DNA from: Bacteroidaceae bacterium
Lineage (GTDB): Bacteria; Bacteroidota; Bacteroidia; Bacteroidales; Bacteroidaceae
Length of the DNA: 32,917 bases
Assembly (NCBI GenBank): GCA_024401305.1
Contig: JAKSLI010000038.1
Span: 1-32,917, forward strand
Direction of reading: 5' to 3'
Positions 7,035 to 15,116 of the stretch are shown here, piece after piece; within the stretch, counting starts at the first letter, position 1, and every line of letters starts with the position of its first letter. Both the position numbers and the translations under genes were made by a program. The notes under the pieces were generated by a model. That model was not told the DNA's origin and did no database searches. It saw nothing but the letters and a program-made list of their open reading frames with translations.

Positions 7035-10000
7035 ATGAAACTATCAAAGGTATTATTGCTCAGTTTTCTTGCGCTGTTTACTGCTTCCCTATCGGCTCAA
7101 ACAGTAAACGTACCGTTCTCCACAAATGCAGCGGGAAAGAAACTCCCTATAAACTGGGGTATGGACACGGCGTGGGACGACCTCTACAACGTGAGTTGGG
7201 GTGTGGAGCACTACGGAACAAACTTCACCACAGGACGTATATCTTTCCAACCATACGAGCTTGTTGATGCGTCAAAGATAGACAGCAAGGCAGACAACTT
7301 CGGTCTCCCACAGAAGATGGCTCGCAAGCTCCAACAGCGCATTAACCGCATAAAGCTTACTGGAACTACAAAGGTTGCAATAAACTGCGACCATGAAGCG
7401 TTGGTTAAGGGGATGGACGATAATGGTAACCTTATTGGAGAATTTGATTCAGACAAAACAGGCTACAACAATTATGTCACTACCAATAATTCAACAAACA
7501 CTTCTCGCTGGCTTGCACTTATAAAAGCAACCGTAAAATACACTCAGGCACAAGGGCTGGAAGTGGTGAGTGTTGCACCGTTCAATGAGTCTGACTATGG
7601 ATGGAATCAGTACCGTGGCAATGAGAATAACGGTATGGCACGATTCAATGAGATTGCCCAAGCGATAAAGAATGACGCATTCTTCAAAACTGGTGAAGGT
7701 AAGAACATTCGTGTTTGTGGTGGTAATACCCTAAATTGCGACAGAGCATTGCCTTGGTATAACTCTCTAAGAAATAATATCGACGAAGGTAATACTCACC
7801 AACTTGCAGGTTCTTTCGAAAATTATGCAGATTTCTTCACGCAGGTCCGTCAAGATGGCAAAGTTGCAACAGGAGATGAGTTACACAATGTAGGCGAGGC
7901 TATAGTTGGCGCAGAATATGGCATGCAGAACGGTATTTGGTGGGGTGTAGATGCCAAGGCTCGTGGTGAGTTTATGCACGACTCTAATGAAGGCGTTCGC
8001 ATCGGTTATGCAGAAGACCGCAGTCATTGGACATCAGCTGCCGTTTATCGCAATGACAAGAGCAACCAAATTCATGGTTTCATCGGTTCAAGCGAACGTC
8101 AGGCAAACGCTTCTACATACAATTTCCAATGCACAGATCGTGAGGTATATTTCAATGGCTACGGTCCTCAGAAGGAATGGAGCGTAACGACTGTTGGTGG
8201 TGCTGCCGGAAGTTACCAAAATGGACAGATAAACTACGAACGTTTCTTTGACATCACCTATGGCGAGGACGTTCAGTCGTCTCCTATTGACGGCAACTAC
8301 CAGATTATGAGTGCTGCCGACATGAAGCTTATCACAAGCAATGCTTACGGCAACGATGTTACTGCAAATGCTCAGGCTAACAACACCTCTCAGCGTTGGC
8401 ATATCTATCCTGACAATGTAAAGAATATCAGCGACTGCTCATATTGGTTCATTGACTTGCAAAGTGATGGCAATCAGCATCTTAACCTACGTAACGGAAA
8501 CATGAATGCAGGCTCAAAGGTACTGACATACAATGCTAACCATGATGCCCTTGAGCAGTGGTATTTCCGTTATGCAAAAGACGGATATTTCTATATCATC
8601 ACTCGCAGAACAAATAAGTATCTCTATAATAACAACGGCGTTATCAGTGTAGAGAATGCACCTAATGCATCTTTATCCGACACTCAGCTTAAGCACTATC
8701 TCTGGCGCTTGATGCCTACAAACGCTACAGCAGAGCAAACTGCACCTGCTGCGCCTACTGGTCTTGAAGCTAGTGATGTAAAGACTAACTCCGTTCAGAT
8801 TAATTGGTCAGCTGTTTCGGAAGGCAATGTAACATACAACATCCTTCGCCAGGATGCTAACGGTTGGAACACTATCGTTCGCTGTCAGTCTGGCACATCA
8901 TTCACTGACACTAAAGTAGAATCAGGCAGAGCCTACAACTACAAGGTGCAGACTGTTGACTATAGTGGCAACCGTTCCGAGGCTTCAGAGGCAATAAGTG
9001 TTGTTATACCAGGCGGTCAGAACACATCTGACTATACCGCAGGACAATGGGAATGGACAGGAGAGACTGCTGCGGCAGGTAGTTGGTATATCTATAATAA
9101 AGCCAATAATGTATTCTTAAAGAAGACTAGTGCCGTTGACAGCAACCCTTCAAATGCTACACTATTCACATTGTCCGGAACTTCCAATGCAACTATTTCA
9201 TATTCCGACAATGGAACGAAGTATGTTTATGAAAGCGCGGGTACCCAAAGTTGGGGTACAACGAACACTAATAAGTGGACAATTCTAAACCAAACAGGTG
9301 GATATTATATTTATCATAGAGATCCAGGGTATGGTTGGGGTACACGAAATCGTTATATATCATTAAGCAATACTGCCGTTAGCTATGCATATCAGAACTT
9401 CACAAATGCGAACCGTTTGCTTCAGTTCATTTCTGAAAACCAAATAACCAAGTACGCCTTGATGTCAGACTACACCTCTGCCTTCAATGGTGCAGCAGGT
9501 TATCTGTCCAAGGATATCTCGTCAGAGTTGAAGACAGAGCTGGAAGAAGTGCTTGATGATTGCGATGGCACAATCAATTATCAGAATATTGAGGGTTATA
9601 TCAAAAGGCTCAATACCATTTCAGAAGAATGCCAGAACTATCTTGACCAACATCCGACAAGCAATGACGACTTCACAGGACTTATCATCAACCCAACAAT
9701 CATTCAGAATGGTACTGTAACAGACCTTCCTACAGGTTGGAATGCCTCTAAGCATCAAACCGACAATGACCACTACACCCAAGATACAGGCAACACTCGC
9801 CTTGAGGCTTGGTCATATCCTAATGACTTGGATGTAGATTACTATCAAACAATACTCTTGCCAAACGGCCTTTATACTTTGGCTGCCGACACTCATCAGG
9901 ATGGTGACGGTAATGCTTGCCTTTATGGCGAGACTTACGATTTGAGACCGTTCGAAACCAAGATGCCAGTAGGATTAGGTATTGAGCATGAAGCTAACAC

Positions 10001-11333
10001 AGAGGTGCAGAATATCCTCGTTACCGACGGTACGTTGAGAATAGGCATTAAGATTAACGATACTTACAACTGGATAACTGCCGACAACTTCACTCTCACT
10101 CGCGTTAGCACTCCAGAAGAGACTTCTCTCAGTTATTACACAGATGCAGTAGCTTACCTCAACGAGTTGGCTGAAGCTCAGATGGTTCGCAATATCGATA
10201 AAACAGAGTTGCTTGCTGCTCGCAAGGCTGCAAACTACTGCGATGAGAATGTTGCCGCATACGAGAAAGCCATAAACGATTATGCTGCTGCTATCAAGCA
10301 CGCTCAGGCAATGGAAGAAACAGAACCAGAGTTCTCGGGCACTTGGATAGGACAGTCAGGCATTTATATCAACACATTCGCAGAACGCTATAACGGAGAC
10401 ACCCCTTATCCTACAGGACGCATTCTCTATCAAGTTGCAGATGGGCTTGTTCCTAGCGCTACATACGAGATTGAGTTCTCTGCTGCTGCCAATGTGGCTC
10501 GTAACCTTGCCACATCAAATGCAGGTGATGGCATTGCTTACATCTTCGCAAACGACGAAAAGCAAGACATACCTGTCGTATATCAGGATGCTTGTACCCC
10601 ACTCGTCTATAAGCTTACTGCCACTGCTGATGCAGAAGGTAAGATTGCTTACGGTATTGCAAACAAAAAGACTGGTGGCCAGTGGTATGTTGCTCAGAGT
10701 AGATCCATCAAACTCCTCGGCACACCTTACACAGCCAATCTCACTGTACAGGCAAGCAAATTTGGAACTTTCGTAGCACCTTTTGATGTTGTTCTGCCAG
10801 AAGGTATCACTGCGTACTCTGCAAAAGATAGCGAACGGAGTATTCAGCTCACCCAGATTCATGAAAGTGGTGAGACATTGCAAGCTTACACTCCTGTAAT
10901 CTTGAAGAACAATACAGACGAACCGATCACTGAGGACTTTACTAAGAGCGACTTCACTCCGGAACACATTTATGCCACAGCAGGTCCTTTGACAGGTGTT
11001 CTTATCTCTGGCGACTTCGTTCCTGTAGGCGACTTCGTTCTCCAGACGCAGCAAGAGTTGCAAGCATTCTATATCGTGGTTAAGGAAAAACCTTTCACTT
11101 GCGCACAGAACCGCTGCTACTTGATATCAGGAACCTTCACAGATGGCGACGAAAAGCAACAAGTGAAGCAGTTCGTAATAGTCACTGACGACGAGACAGC
11201 CATCAAGGATGTCCGCGACAATGTCAACGGCGAAAAACCACTTGTAATCTACGACCTCAGCGGTAGAAAGGTTAGCGTAGAATCTGCCAAAAATGGTATC
11301 TATATCATAAATGGCAAGAAGTACATCAGATAA
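7035..11333 (+). CDS. Secreted multidomain glycoside hydrolase (clan GH-A, GH30-like) with T9SS tail
   Basis: An upstream in-frame ATG at 6945 exists, but MKLSKVLLLSFLALFTASLSAQ at 7035 is a proper signal peptide, giving 1432 aa. Residues about 24-410 look like a TIM-barrel hydrolase: APFNESDYGWNQ holds the likely acid/base Glu185, and VGAEYGMQNGIWWG holds a candidate nucleophile Glu294. Then come a ricin-type beta-trefoil (about 416-562, ending ALEQWYF and YLWRLMP), a fibronectin type III domain (about 571-660), and a WTGETAAAG module (about 671-810) shared with the 3507 gene. A carbohydrate-binding-like module (about 882-1023), a helical stretch, another beta module (about 1099-1230), the shared FGTFVAPFDVVLP module (about 1234-1385) and a sorting tail (IYDLSGRKV, GIYIINGKK) complete it. 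Exact GH family and substrate are uncertain; a complex plant or mucosal glycan is plausible. Confidence 0.85.
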   Translation: MKLSKVLLLSFLALFTASLSAQTVNVPFSTNAAGKKLPINWGMDTAWDDLYNVSWGVEHYGTNFTTGRISFQPYELVDASKIDSKADNFGLPQKMARKLQQRINRIKLTGTTKVAINCDHEALVKGMDDNGNLIGEFDSDKTGYNNYVTTNNSTNTSRWLALIKATVKYTQAQGLEVVSVAPFNESDYGWNQYRGNENNGMARFNEIAQAIKNDAFFKTGEGKNIRVCGGNTLNCDRALPWYNSLRNNIDEGNTHQLAGSFENYADFFTQVRQDGKVATGDELHNVGEAIVGAEYGMQNGIWWGVDAKARGEFMHDSNEGVRIGYAEDRSHWTSAAVYRNDKSNQIHGFIGSSERQANASTYNFQCTDREVYFNGYGPQKEWSVTTVGGAAGSYQNGQINYERFFDITYGEDVQSSPIDGNYQIMSAADMKLITSNAYGNDVTANAQANNTSQRWHIYPDNVKNISDCSYWFIDLQSDGNQHLNLRNGNMNAGSKVLTYNANHDALEQWYFRYAKDGYFYIITRRTNKYLYNNNGVISVENAPNASLSDTQLKHYLWRLMPTNATAEQTAPAAPTGLEASDVKTNSVQINWSAVSEGNVTYNILRQDANGWNTIVRCQSGTSFTDTKVESGRAYNYKVQTVDYSGNRSEASEAISVVIPGGQNTSDYTAGQWEWTGETAAAGSWYIYNKANNVFLKKTSAVDSNPSNATLFTLSGTSNATISYSDNGTKYVYESAGTQSWGTTNTNKWTILNQTGGYYIYHRDPGYGWGTRNRYISLSNTAVSYAYQNFTNANRLLQFISENQITKYALMSDYTSAFNGAAGYLSKDISSELKTELEEVLDDCDGTINYQNIEGYIKRLNTISEECQNYLDQHPTSNDDFTGLIINPTIIQNGTVTDLPTGWNASKHQTDNDHYTQDTGNTRLEAWSYPNDLDVDYYQTILLPNGLYTLAADTHQDGDGNACLYGETYDLRPFETKMPVGLGIEHEANTEVQNILVTDGTLRIGIKINDTYNWITADNFTLTRVSTPEETSLSYYTDAVAYLNELAEAQMVRNIDKTELLAARKAANYCDENVAAYEKAINDYAAAIKHAQAMEETEPEFSGTWIGQSGIYINTFAERYNGDTPYPTGRILYQVADGLVPSATYEIEFSAAANVARNLATSNAGDGIAYIFANDEKQDIPVVYQDACTPLVYKLTATADAEGKIAYGIANKKTGGQWYVAQSRSIKLLGTPYTANLTVQASKFGTFVAPFDVVLPEGITAYSAKDSERSIQLTQIHESGETLQAYTPVILKNNTDEPITEDFTKSDFTPEHIYATAGPLTGVLISGDFVPVGDFVLQTQQELQAFYIVVKEKPFTCAQNRCYLISGTFTDGDEKQQVKQFVIVTDDETAIKDVRDNVNGEKPLVIYDLSGRKVSVESAKNGIYIINGKKYIR

Positions 11334-11374
11334 TCAGCAAACAGGTTACAACAATCTGTTAATTAAAAGAATCG

Positions 11375-11408
11375 AGGTGAGCACAGCAATGTGTTCACCT
11401 TGTTTTTT
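11375..11408 (+). terminator. Rho-independent terminator of the secreted-protein cluster
   Basis: AGGTGAGCACA (11375-11385) pairs with TGTGTTCACCT (11390-11400) around GCAA, with a single G-T wobble. A T-rich tract follows to 11408. It closes the 3507-11333 transcription unit. Immediately afterwards the sequence repeats CCGTAACCGCAA twice in tandem. Confidence 0.82.
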
Positions 11409-11479
11409 GCCGTAACCGCAACCGTAACCGCAATTTACAGAATATATTTGTATCACGACACAGATTTCTGCCATAAACC

Positions 11480-11510
11480 TTGCATATATTGTATTGATTT
11501 TGTAATTTTG
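11480..11510 (+). promoter_or_regulatory. Bacteroidota-type promoter for the AAA ATPase
   Basis: TTG (11480-11482), then 20 bp, then TAATTTTG (11503-11510). The expected start near 11517 leaves about 37 nt of leader, nearly all of it made of a tandem 15-bp repeat (ACAGCCATAAAATTT at 11523-11537 and 11538-11552) that ends directly before the ATG. Confidence 0.75.
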
Positions 11511-11553
11511 CACCCAAATTTTACAGCCATAAAATTTACAGCCATAAAATTTC

Positions 11554-12912
11554 ATGAAGAAATTCTACGATAGAACGCGCGAAATAACCGAGCTTAAGGA
11601 GTTGCAGTGCCAAGCTTACAACGACTACTCCCGGTTCGTTGTGCTCACAGGCAGAAGGCGTGTGGGCAAGACAAGCCTTGTGTATAAACTTATGAGCGAG
11701 ACGCAAGAAGAAGCTCCGGGCTTATACTTCTTTGTGGGCAGAAAGACCGAAACAGTTCTGGTCAGAACCTTCGTACAGGAGATTCGCGAGAAGCTTGGGG
11801 AGTTTGTTCCAGACGGAATGACCTCCTTCCGTGAACTTTTCCAGATGATACTGGAGATTGGCAAGCGGAAGAAGTTCACACTCTTCATTGATGAGTTTCA
11901 GGAGTTTGACAACATAAACCCTGGCATCTTCAGCGACATGCAGGAACTATGGGACGAATACAAGAAGCTGACAAATGTCTGTCTGATAGTGTCCGGCTCT
12001 ATTTTCCGCATGATGGAAAAGATCTTCAAGGACGAAGAGCAACCACTCTTCGGCAGGGATGACAGCACAATCAAGCTGAAGCCTTTCAATACAGAGACAA
12101 TAAAGGAGATTCTTGGCGATTACAAGCCTGACTACACCTCGGAAGACCTTCTAGCACTTTGGACGATTACGGGCGGTGTGGCTCGTTACATAGAGCTTCT
12201 GATGAATAACAGCTGTACAAACGTAAAGAAGATGGTTCACTACGTTTGTTCAAGCGGTGACAGCTACTTTGTGGATGAAGGCAAGAAAATCCTTATCCAG
12301 GAGTTCGGCAAACAGTATGGCACGTATTTCAGTATCCTTGACCAGATAGCTCACGGCGATGTTACGCAGAGCGAGATAGAGGGTGCTCTCGGCATGAAGA
12401 GCCTTGGAGGACAGATGAAGATACTCGAAGAGAAATACGGCATCATCAAGAAGAAGCGTCCTATCGGTGCCAAGGAAGGCAGCCAGACGGTACGTTATGA
12501 GATACAAGACAATTTCTTCCGTTTCTGGTTCCGTTACATACACAGATACTCTGCTCTCATAGAGCTACAGAACATGCCAGCACTGGAGAACATCATCACC
12601 AACGACTACACGACCTTCTCTGGCATAGCCCTTGAACGTTGGTTCCGTCAGAAGATGATGGAAAGCTGCCGATACAAGCAGATTGGCGGATGGTGGCAGC
12701 CGAATGGAGTAAACTCCAAGGGCAACAGCGATGACTTTGAGATTGACATCGTTACCGAAACTCTTGAAGGCGATGTTGAAGCATACGAAGTGAAACGCAA
12801 TCCTCAGAAGTACTCCCCTGCCCGACTGGATGAGAAAGTCACAGAGATGAAGCGACGCTTATTCAGAAGCAAGGAAGTCACAAAGAGGGGGCTTTCAATG
12901 GAGGATATGTAA
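11554..12912 (+). CDS. AAA-type ATPase with DUF234-like, nuclease-fold C-terminal domain
   Basis: The 452-aa protein is of the archaeal-ATPase/DUF234 kind that is widespread in Bacteroidota. The N-terminal P-loop ATPase has Walker A GRRRVGKTS (Lys39) and Walker B LFIDEFQEF (Asp113-Glu114), followed by SGSIFRMM as a probable sensor region. A helical winged-helix-like middle (about 250-330) leads to a C-terminal domain with FEIDIV (Glu396, Asp398) and AYEVKRNP (Glu412, Lys414). That spacing resembles the PD-(D/E)XK nuclease signature. It has its own promoter and no partner gene. The biological role of this family is not established; a defence or DNA-transaction role is speculation. The ATPase call itself is secure. 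Confidence 0.88.
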   Translation: MKKFYDRTREITELKELQCQAYNDYSRFVVLTGRRRVGKTSLVYKLMSETQEEAPGLYFFVGRKTETVLVRTFVQEIREKLGEFVPDGMTSFRELFQMILEIGKRKKFTLFIDEFQEFDNINPGIFSDMQELWDEYKKLTNVCLIVSGSIFRMMEKIFKDEEQPLFGRDDSTIKLKPFNTETIKEILGDYKPDYTSEDLLALWTITGGVARYIELLMNNSCTNVKKMVHYVCSSGDSYFVDEGKKILIQEFGKQYGTYFSILDQIAHGDVTQSEIEGALGMKSLGGQMKILEEKYGIIKKKRPIGAKEGSQTVRYEIQDNFFRFWFRYIHRYSALIELQNMPALENIITNDYTTFSGIALERWFRQKMMESCRYKQIGGWWQPNGVNSKGNSDDFEIDIVTETLEGDVEAYEVKRNPQKYSPARLDEKVTEMKRRLFRSKEVTKRGLSMEDM

Positions 12913-12959
12913 TAAAGAAGTTAGAGAAGTTAAAGCTTGCGAAACTTATACAGCACATA

Positions 12960-12991
12960 TAAAAAATAACGGGGCTCTCACGAGTCCCGTT
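12960..12991 (-). terminator. Minus-strand rho-independent terminator
   Basis: Read on the minus strand, AACGGGACTC (12991-12982) pairs with GAGCCCCGTT (12977-12968) around GTGA, with one wobble, followed by ATTTTTT. On the plus strand the stem is followed by ACACACAC, so it is directional and does not end the ATPase gene. It could serve the candidate small RNA or the corA message. Confidence 0.75.
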
Positions 12992-13115
12992 ACACACACA
13001 ACAACAATCAACCGTTAATGTCAACCACTAACGGTCACAATTAACAATTTAACAATTATGTTTCTTTCCTCCCATTGGTTTCCCAACTTTAGAGAGAGTC
13101 TGCTATGTTTTATCG
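12960..13115 (-). ncRNA. Candidate small RNA with its own promoter and terminator
   Basis: On the minus strand a consensus promoter (13120-13150) is followed about 150 nt later by a terminator (12960-12991). No ORF longer than about eight codons lies between. The predicted transcript has a GNRA-type hairpin, TTGG-GAAA-CCAA (about 13083-13072), and a second stem pairing ACCGTTA with TAACGGT (about 13034-13010) before the terminator stem. It sits in the 383-base gap between the ATPase and corA. It does not obviously match tmRNA, RNase P RNA or SRP RNA. Existence as an RNA is inferred only from the paired signals. Confidence 0.5.
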
Positions 13116-13119
13116 CTTG

Positions 13120-13150
13120 CAAAGGTAAGCATATATTTTGACATATCAAA
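13120..13150 (-). promoter_or_regulatory. Minus-strand promoter upstream of the candidate small RNA
   Basis: On the minus strand TTTG (13150-13147) is followed after 19 bp by TACCTTTG (13127-13120), a consensus Bacteroidota promoter. The start would be near 13113. No protein gene lies downstream before the terminator at 12960. Confidence 0.7.
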
Positions 13151-13236
13151 AGAAAAAGCAAACTATTTTCGTTTTTGCACTCTTTTTTAACTTTCCTTTG
13201 CTCAAAAGCACCGTTTCGCGCAAACATTTACACCGG

Positions 13237-13269
13237 TAGCTTTGCCTTTAGCCTTTAGCTTTTAGCCTC
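13237..13269. repeat. Heptanucleotide (GGCTAAA-type) repeat, first copy
   Basis: On the minus strand this reads as successive GGCTAAA/AGCTAAA heptamers. The same kind of array occurs at 16213-16246, and a shorter one at about 32604-32626, all between genes. The function is unknown; it may be a slippage-prone spacer. Confidence 0.5.
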
Positions 13270-13295
13270 AACTTGAACTTGTGAAAGTTGAATTG

Positions 13296-14243
13296 CTATA
13301 TCAACCTCTTCAACTTGAACCACCATACGGTGCCAGCCGAAACTATGATGGACAGAACGAGTGCCATTGGGAATCCCCACCAGGCTTCTTCCATTCCGTT
13401 TACGAGGTTCATACCGAAGAGCGAGGCGATGAATGTCGGGAGCATGAGGATGATGGAAACGGAGGTCAGCGTACGCATCACGGTGTTCATGTTATTGTTG
13501 ATGATACTCTGGTACGTGTCCATCGTACTCTCCAGGATGTTCGAATATATCTGCGTGGTTTCCTTCGCCTGCGACATCTCGATGTTGACGTCCTCGATGA
13601 GGTCGGCGTCAAGTTCATCGATCTGCAGCTTGAACTTCAGTTTTGCAAGGAGGTTCTCGTTGCCACGGATGGATGTTGCGAAATATGTGAGCGAGTCCTG
13701 AAGGCGTGAGAGGCTGATGAGCGATGCGTTATTGACATTCTTGTCGAGGTTGCGCTTTGCCTGGTCAATGAGGGTGTTGATTTGCTTGAGTCGCTTCAGG
13801 TACCACACTGCGCTGCAGAGGAACACGCGGAATGTCATATCGACAAAGTCGGTGAAACCTACGCCACGCTTCTGCTGATAGCTCACGAAATCAATCATCA
13901 TGTTGGTCTCTTGGAAACAAACGGTGAGAGTGACATCGCGCTTGTGGATGATACCAAGCGGAATGGTGGTGTAAGGCGTGCGAGAGCGCACCTCACGAAC
14001 GAAAGGAATACGAAGGATGATGAGCATCCATCCGTCGTCATATTCATAACGAGCTCGCTCATCGGTATCGGCAATGTCGGTGATGAAATAATCAGGGATG
14101 TTGAACTTCTGCTCAACATACTCACGGTCGTCCTCTGTAGGACATGTCATTTGGATCCAGCAGTTTGGCTCCCATTCAGGAATGACGCGCAGTCCTTCCT
14201 TGTAGTTCCAATAAGTTCTCATAAGCTTTGATTCATGCTTCAT
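13296..14243 (-). CDS. corA: CorA-family Mg2+/divalent cation transporter
   Basis: The 315-aa protein has a long soluble N-terminal domain, a long charged helix (about 130-250) and two C-terminal transmembrane helices joined by the diagnostic GMN motif (SLFGMNLVNGMEEAWW), ending FKLKRLI. CorA proteins are homopentameric inner-membrane channels for Mg2+, sometimes Co2+ or Ni2+. The start is either Met1 (14243) or Met8 (MRTYWNYKEG, 14222). It is transcribed from a consensus promoter at 14454-14484, leaving an unusually long leader of about 200 nt that may sense Mg2+. The neighbours are unrelated. Confidence 0.92.
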   Translation of the reverse strand: MKHESKLMRTYWNYKEGLRVIPEWEPNCWIQMTCPTEDDREYVEQKFNIPDYFITDIADTDERARYEYDDGWMLIILRIPFVREVRSRTPYTTIPLGIIHKRDVTLTVCFQETNMMIDFVSYQQKRGVGFTDFVDMTFRVFLCSAVWYLKRLKQINTLIDQAKRNLDKNVNNASLISLSRLQDSLTYFATSIRGNENLLAKLKFKLQIDELDADLIEDVNIEMSQAKETTQIYSNILESTMDTYQSIINNNMNTVMRTLTSVSIILMLPTFIASLFGMNLVNGMEEAWWGFPMALVLSIIVSAGTVWWFKLKRLI

Positions 14244-14283
14244 TTACCGTTCTAATGTACTGACTATCAATAAATCTGACTTA

Positions 14284-14388
14284 TTAAACTTATTCTAAAG
14301 TACATAAGTTATATAAGTTTAATTTATTGACCAATATAAGTGTACATACGTGAAGCAAAGCCTGAGAAATAGAGCCTTATGCCTCACG
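14284..14388 (-). promoter_or_regulatory. Structured leader of the corA message
   Basis: Within the roughly 200-nt leader two inverted repeats stand out: CGTGAAGCA (14349-14357) with TGCCTCACG (14380-14388), and TTAAACTTAT (14284-14293) with ATAAGTTTAA (14313-14322). Together they could form mutually adjacent hairpins before the start codon. No known Mg2+ riboswitch was recognised. The 347-base gap 14244-14590 holds this leader and the two divergent promoters, with no other gene. Confidence 0.4.
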
Positions 14389-14453
14389 CATCAAACAGTA
14401 AAGTTTTCCGCGTAATAATCGTCCATTTGGTGTTAATAATTGGTTTATCGCTG

Positions 14454-14484
14454 CAAAATTAATAATAAAAAGGGAAACATCAAA
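14454..14484 (-). promoter_or_regulatory. Promoter of corA
   Basis: On the minus strand TTTG (14484-14481), 19 bp, then TAATTTTG (14461-14454). The start would be near 14447, about 200 nt before the corA ATG. It lies back to back with the promoter at 14513-14543. Confidence 0.75.
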
Positions 14485-14512
14485 GTGAAACAGCAAGTTT
14501 TTTCAGAAAAGT

Positions 14513-14543
14513 TTTGTGGATTATATAAATAATCGTAATTTTG
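14513..14543 (+). promoter_or_regulatory. Promoter of the 93-aa small protein
   Basis: TTTG (14513-14516), 19 bp, then TAATTTTG (14536-14543), with an expected start near 14550 and a leader of about 40 nt rich in A and T. Confidence 0.78.
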
Positions 14544-14590
14544 CAAGCAGATAAATCAATAACTTAACCATTAAACAATTTAATAATACT

Positions 14591-14872
14591 ATGGATTTCG
14601 GACAAATTCTCGGTCAACTTCAGGGTCAACTCGGTGATAAGGTTGATCTCTCTTCAATCAAAGGTAAGGCAGATGCCAACAAAATTCCAGAACTTCTCAA
14701 TGGCGTAGAGCTTCCTTCAGCAGCAAAGGATCTCCTCTCCAAGCTTCAGGCTGGCGGCGCAGGCGACCTCGATGGCGACGGCGTTCAGGAGAGTCTCGTA
14801 GATGAACTCAAGGGCAAGGCTGAGCAGGTTCTCGGCGGCGGACTCCTCGGCGGTCTTTTCGGCAAGAAGTAA
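14591..14872 (+). CDS. Small glycine-rich protein of unknown function with an EF-hand-like loop
   Basis: The 93-aa product has an amphipathic start (MDFGQILGQLQGQLGDKVDL), a middle loop DLDGDGVQE resembling a calcium-binding EF-hand or dockerin loop (about residues 59-67), and a glycine/leucine-rich end (GGGLLGGLFGKK). There is no signal peptide. It has a consensus promoter and codon use typical of the neighbours, so it is very probably real. The acidic loop could bind Ca2+, but one such loop is weak evidence. Family not recognised. Confidence 0.75.
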   Translation: MDFGQILGQLQGQLGDKVDLSSIKGKADANKIPELLNGVELPSAAKDLLSKLQAGGAGDLDGDGVQESLVDELKGKAEQVLGGGLLGGLFGKK

Positions 14873-14937
14873 TATTCTGCTATTTACATTAAATAGGGAC
14901 GATATACTCTAGACACATAAACCACTGATTATATCTT

Positions 14938-15086
14938 AAACCGCAGATTCAACCTAATTCTCGCAGATTCTACCTAATTTATATTTATAATTCAACCAAA
15001 ATTATTGCCACCTGCGCAGCATCTTTTGAATTATTAAACAAAATTATCTGCGTTAATCTGCGCGAATTTGGTTGAATCTGCGGTTT
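14938..15086. repeat. Nested inverted repeat with CGCAGATT units
   Basis: AAACCGCAGATTCAACC (14938-14954) is the exact inverse of 15070-15086. Inside it a second pair, AATTCTCGCAGATT (about 14957-14970) with AATCTGCGCGAATT (about 15054-15067), matches with one difference. The unit CGCAGATT or its inverse recurs several times. It fills the gap between two convergent genes and could terminate both, or be a small non-autonomous palindromic element. Confidence 0.65.
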
Positions 15087-15116
15087 TATATGACTTTTTC
15101 CAAGGTGTTTTTCGTA

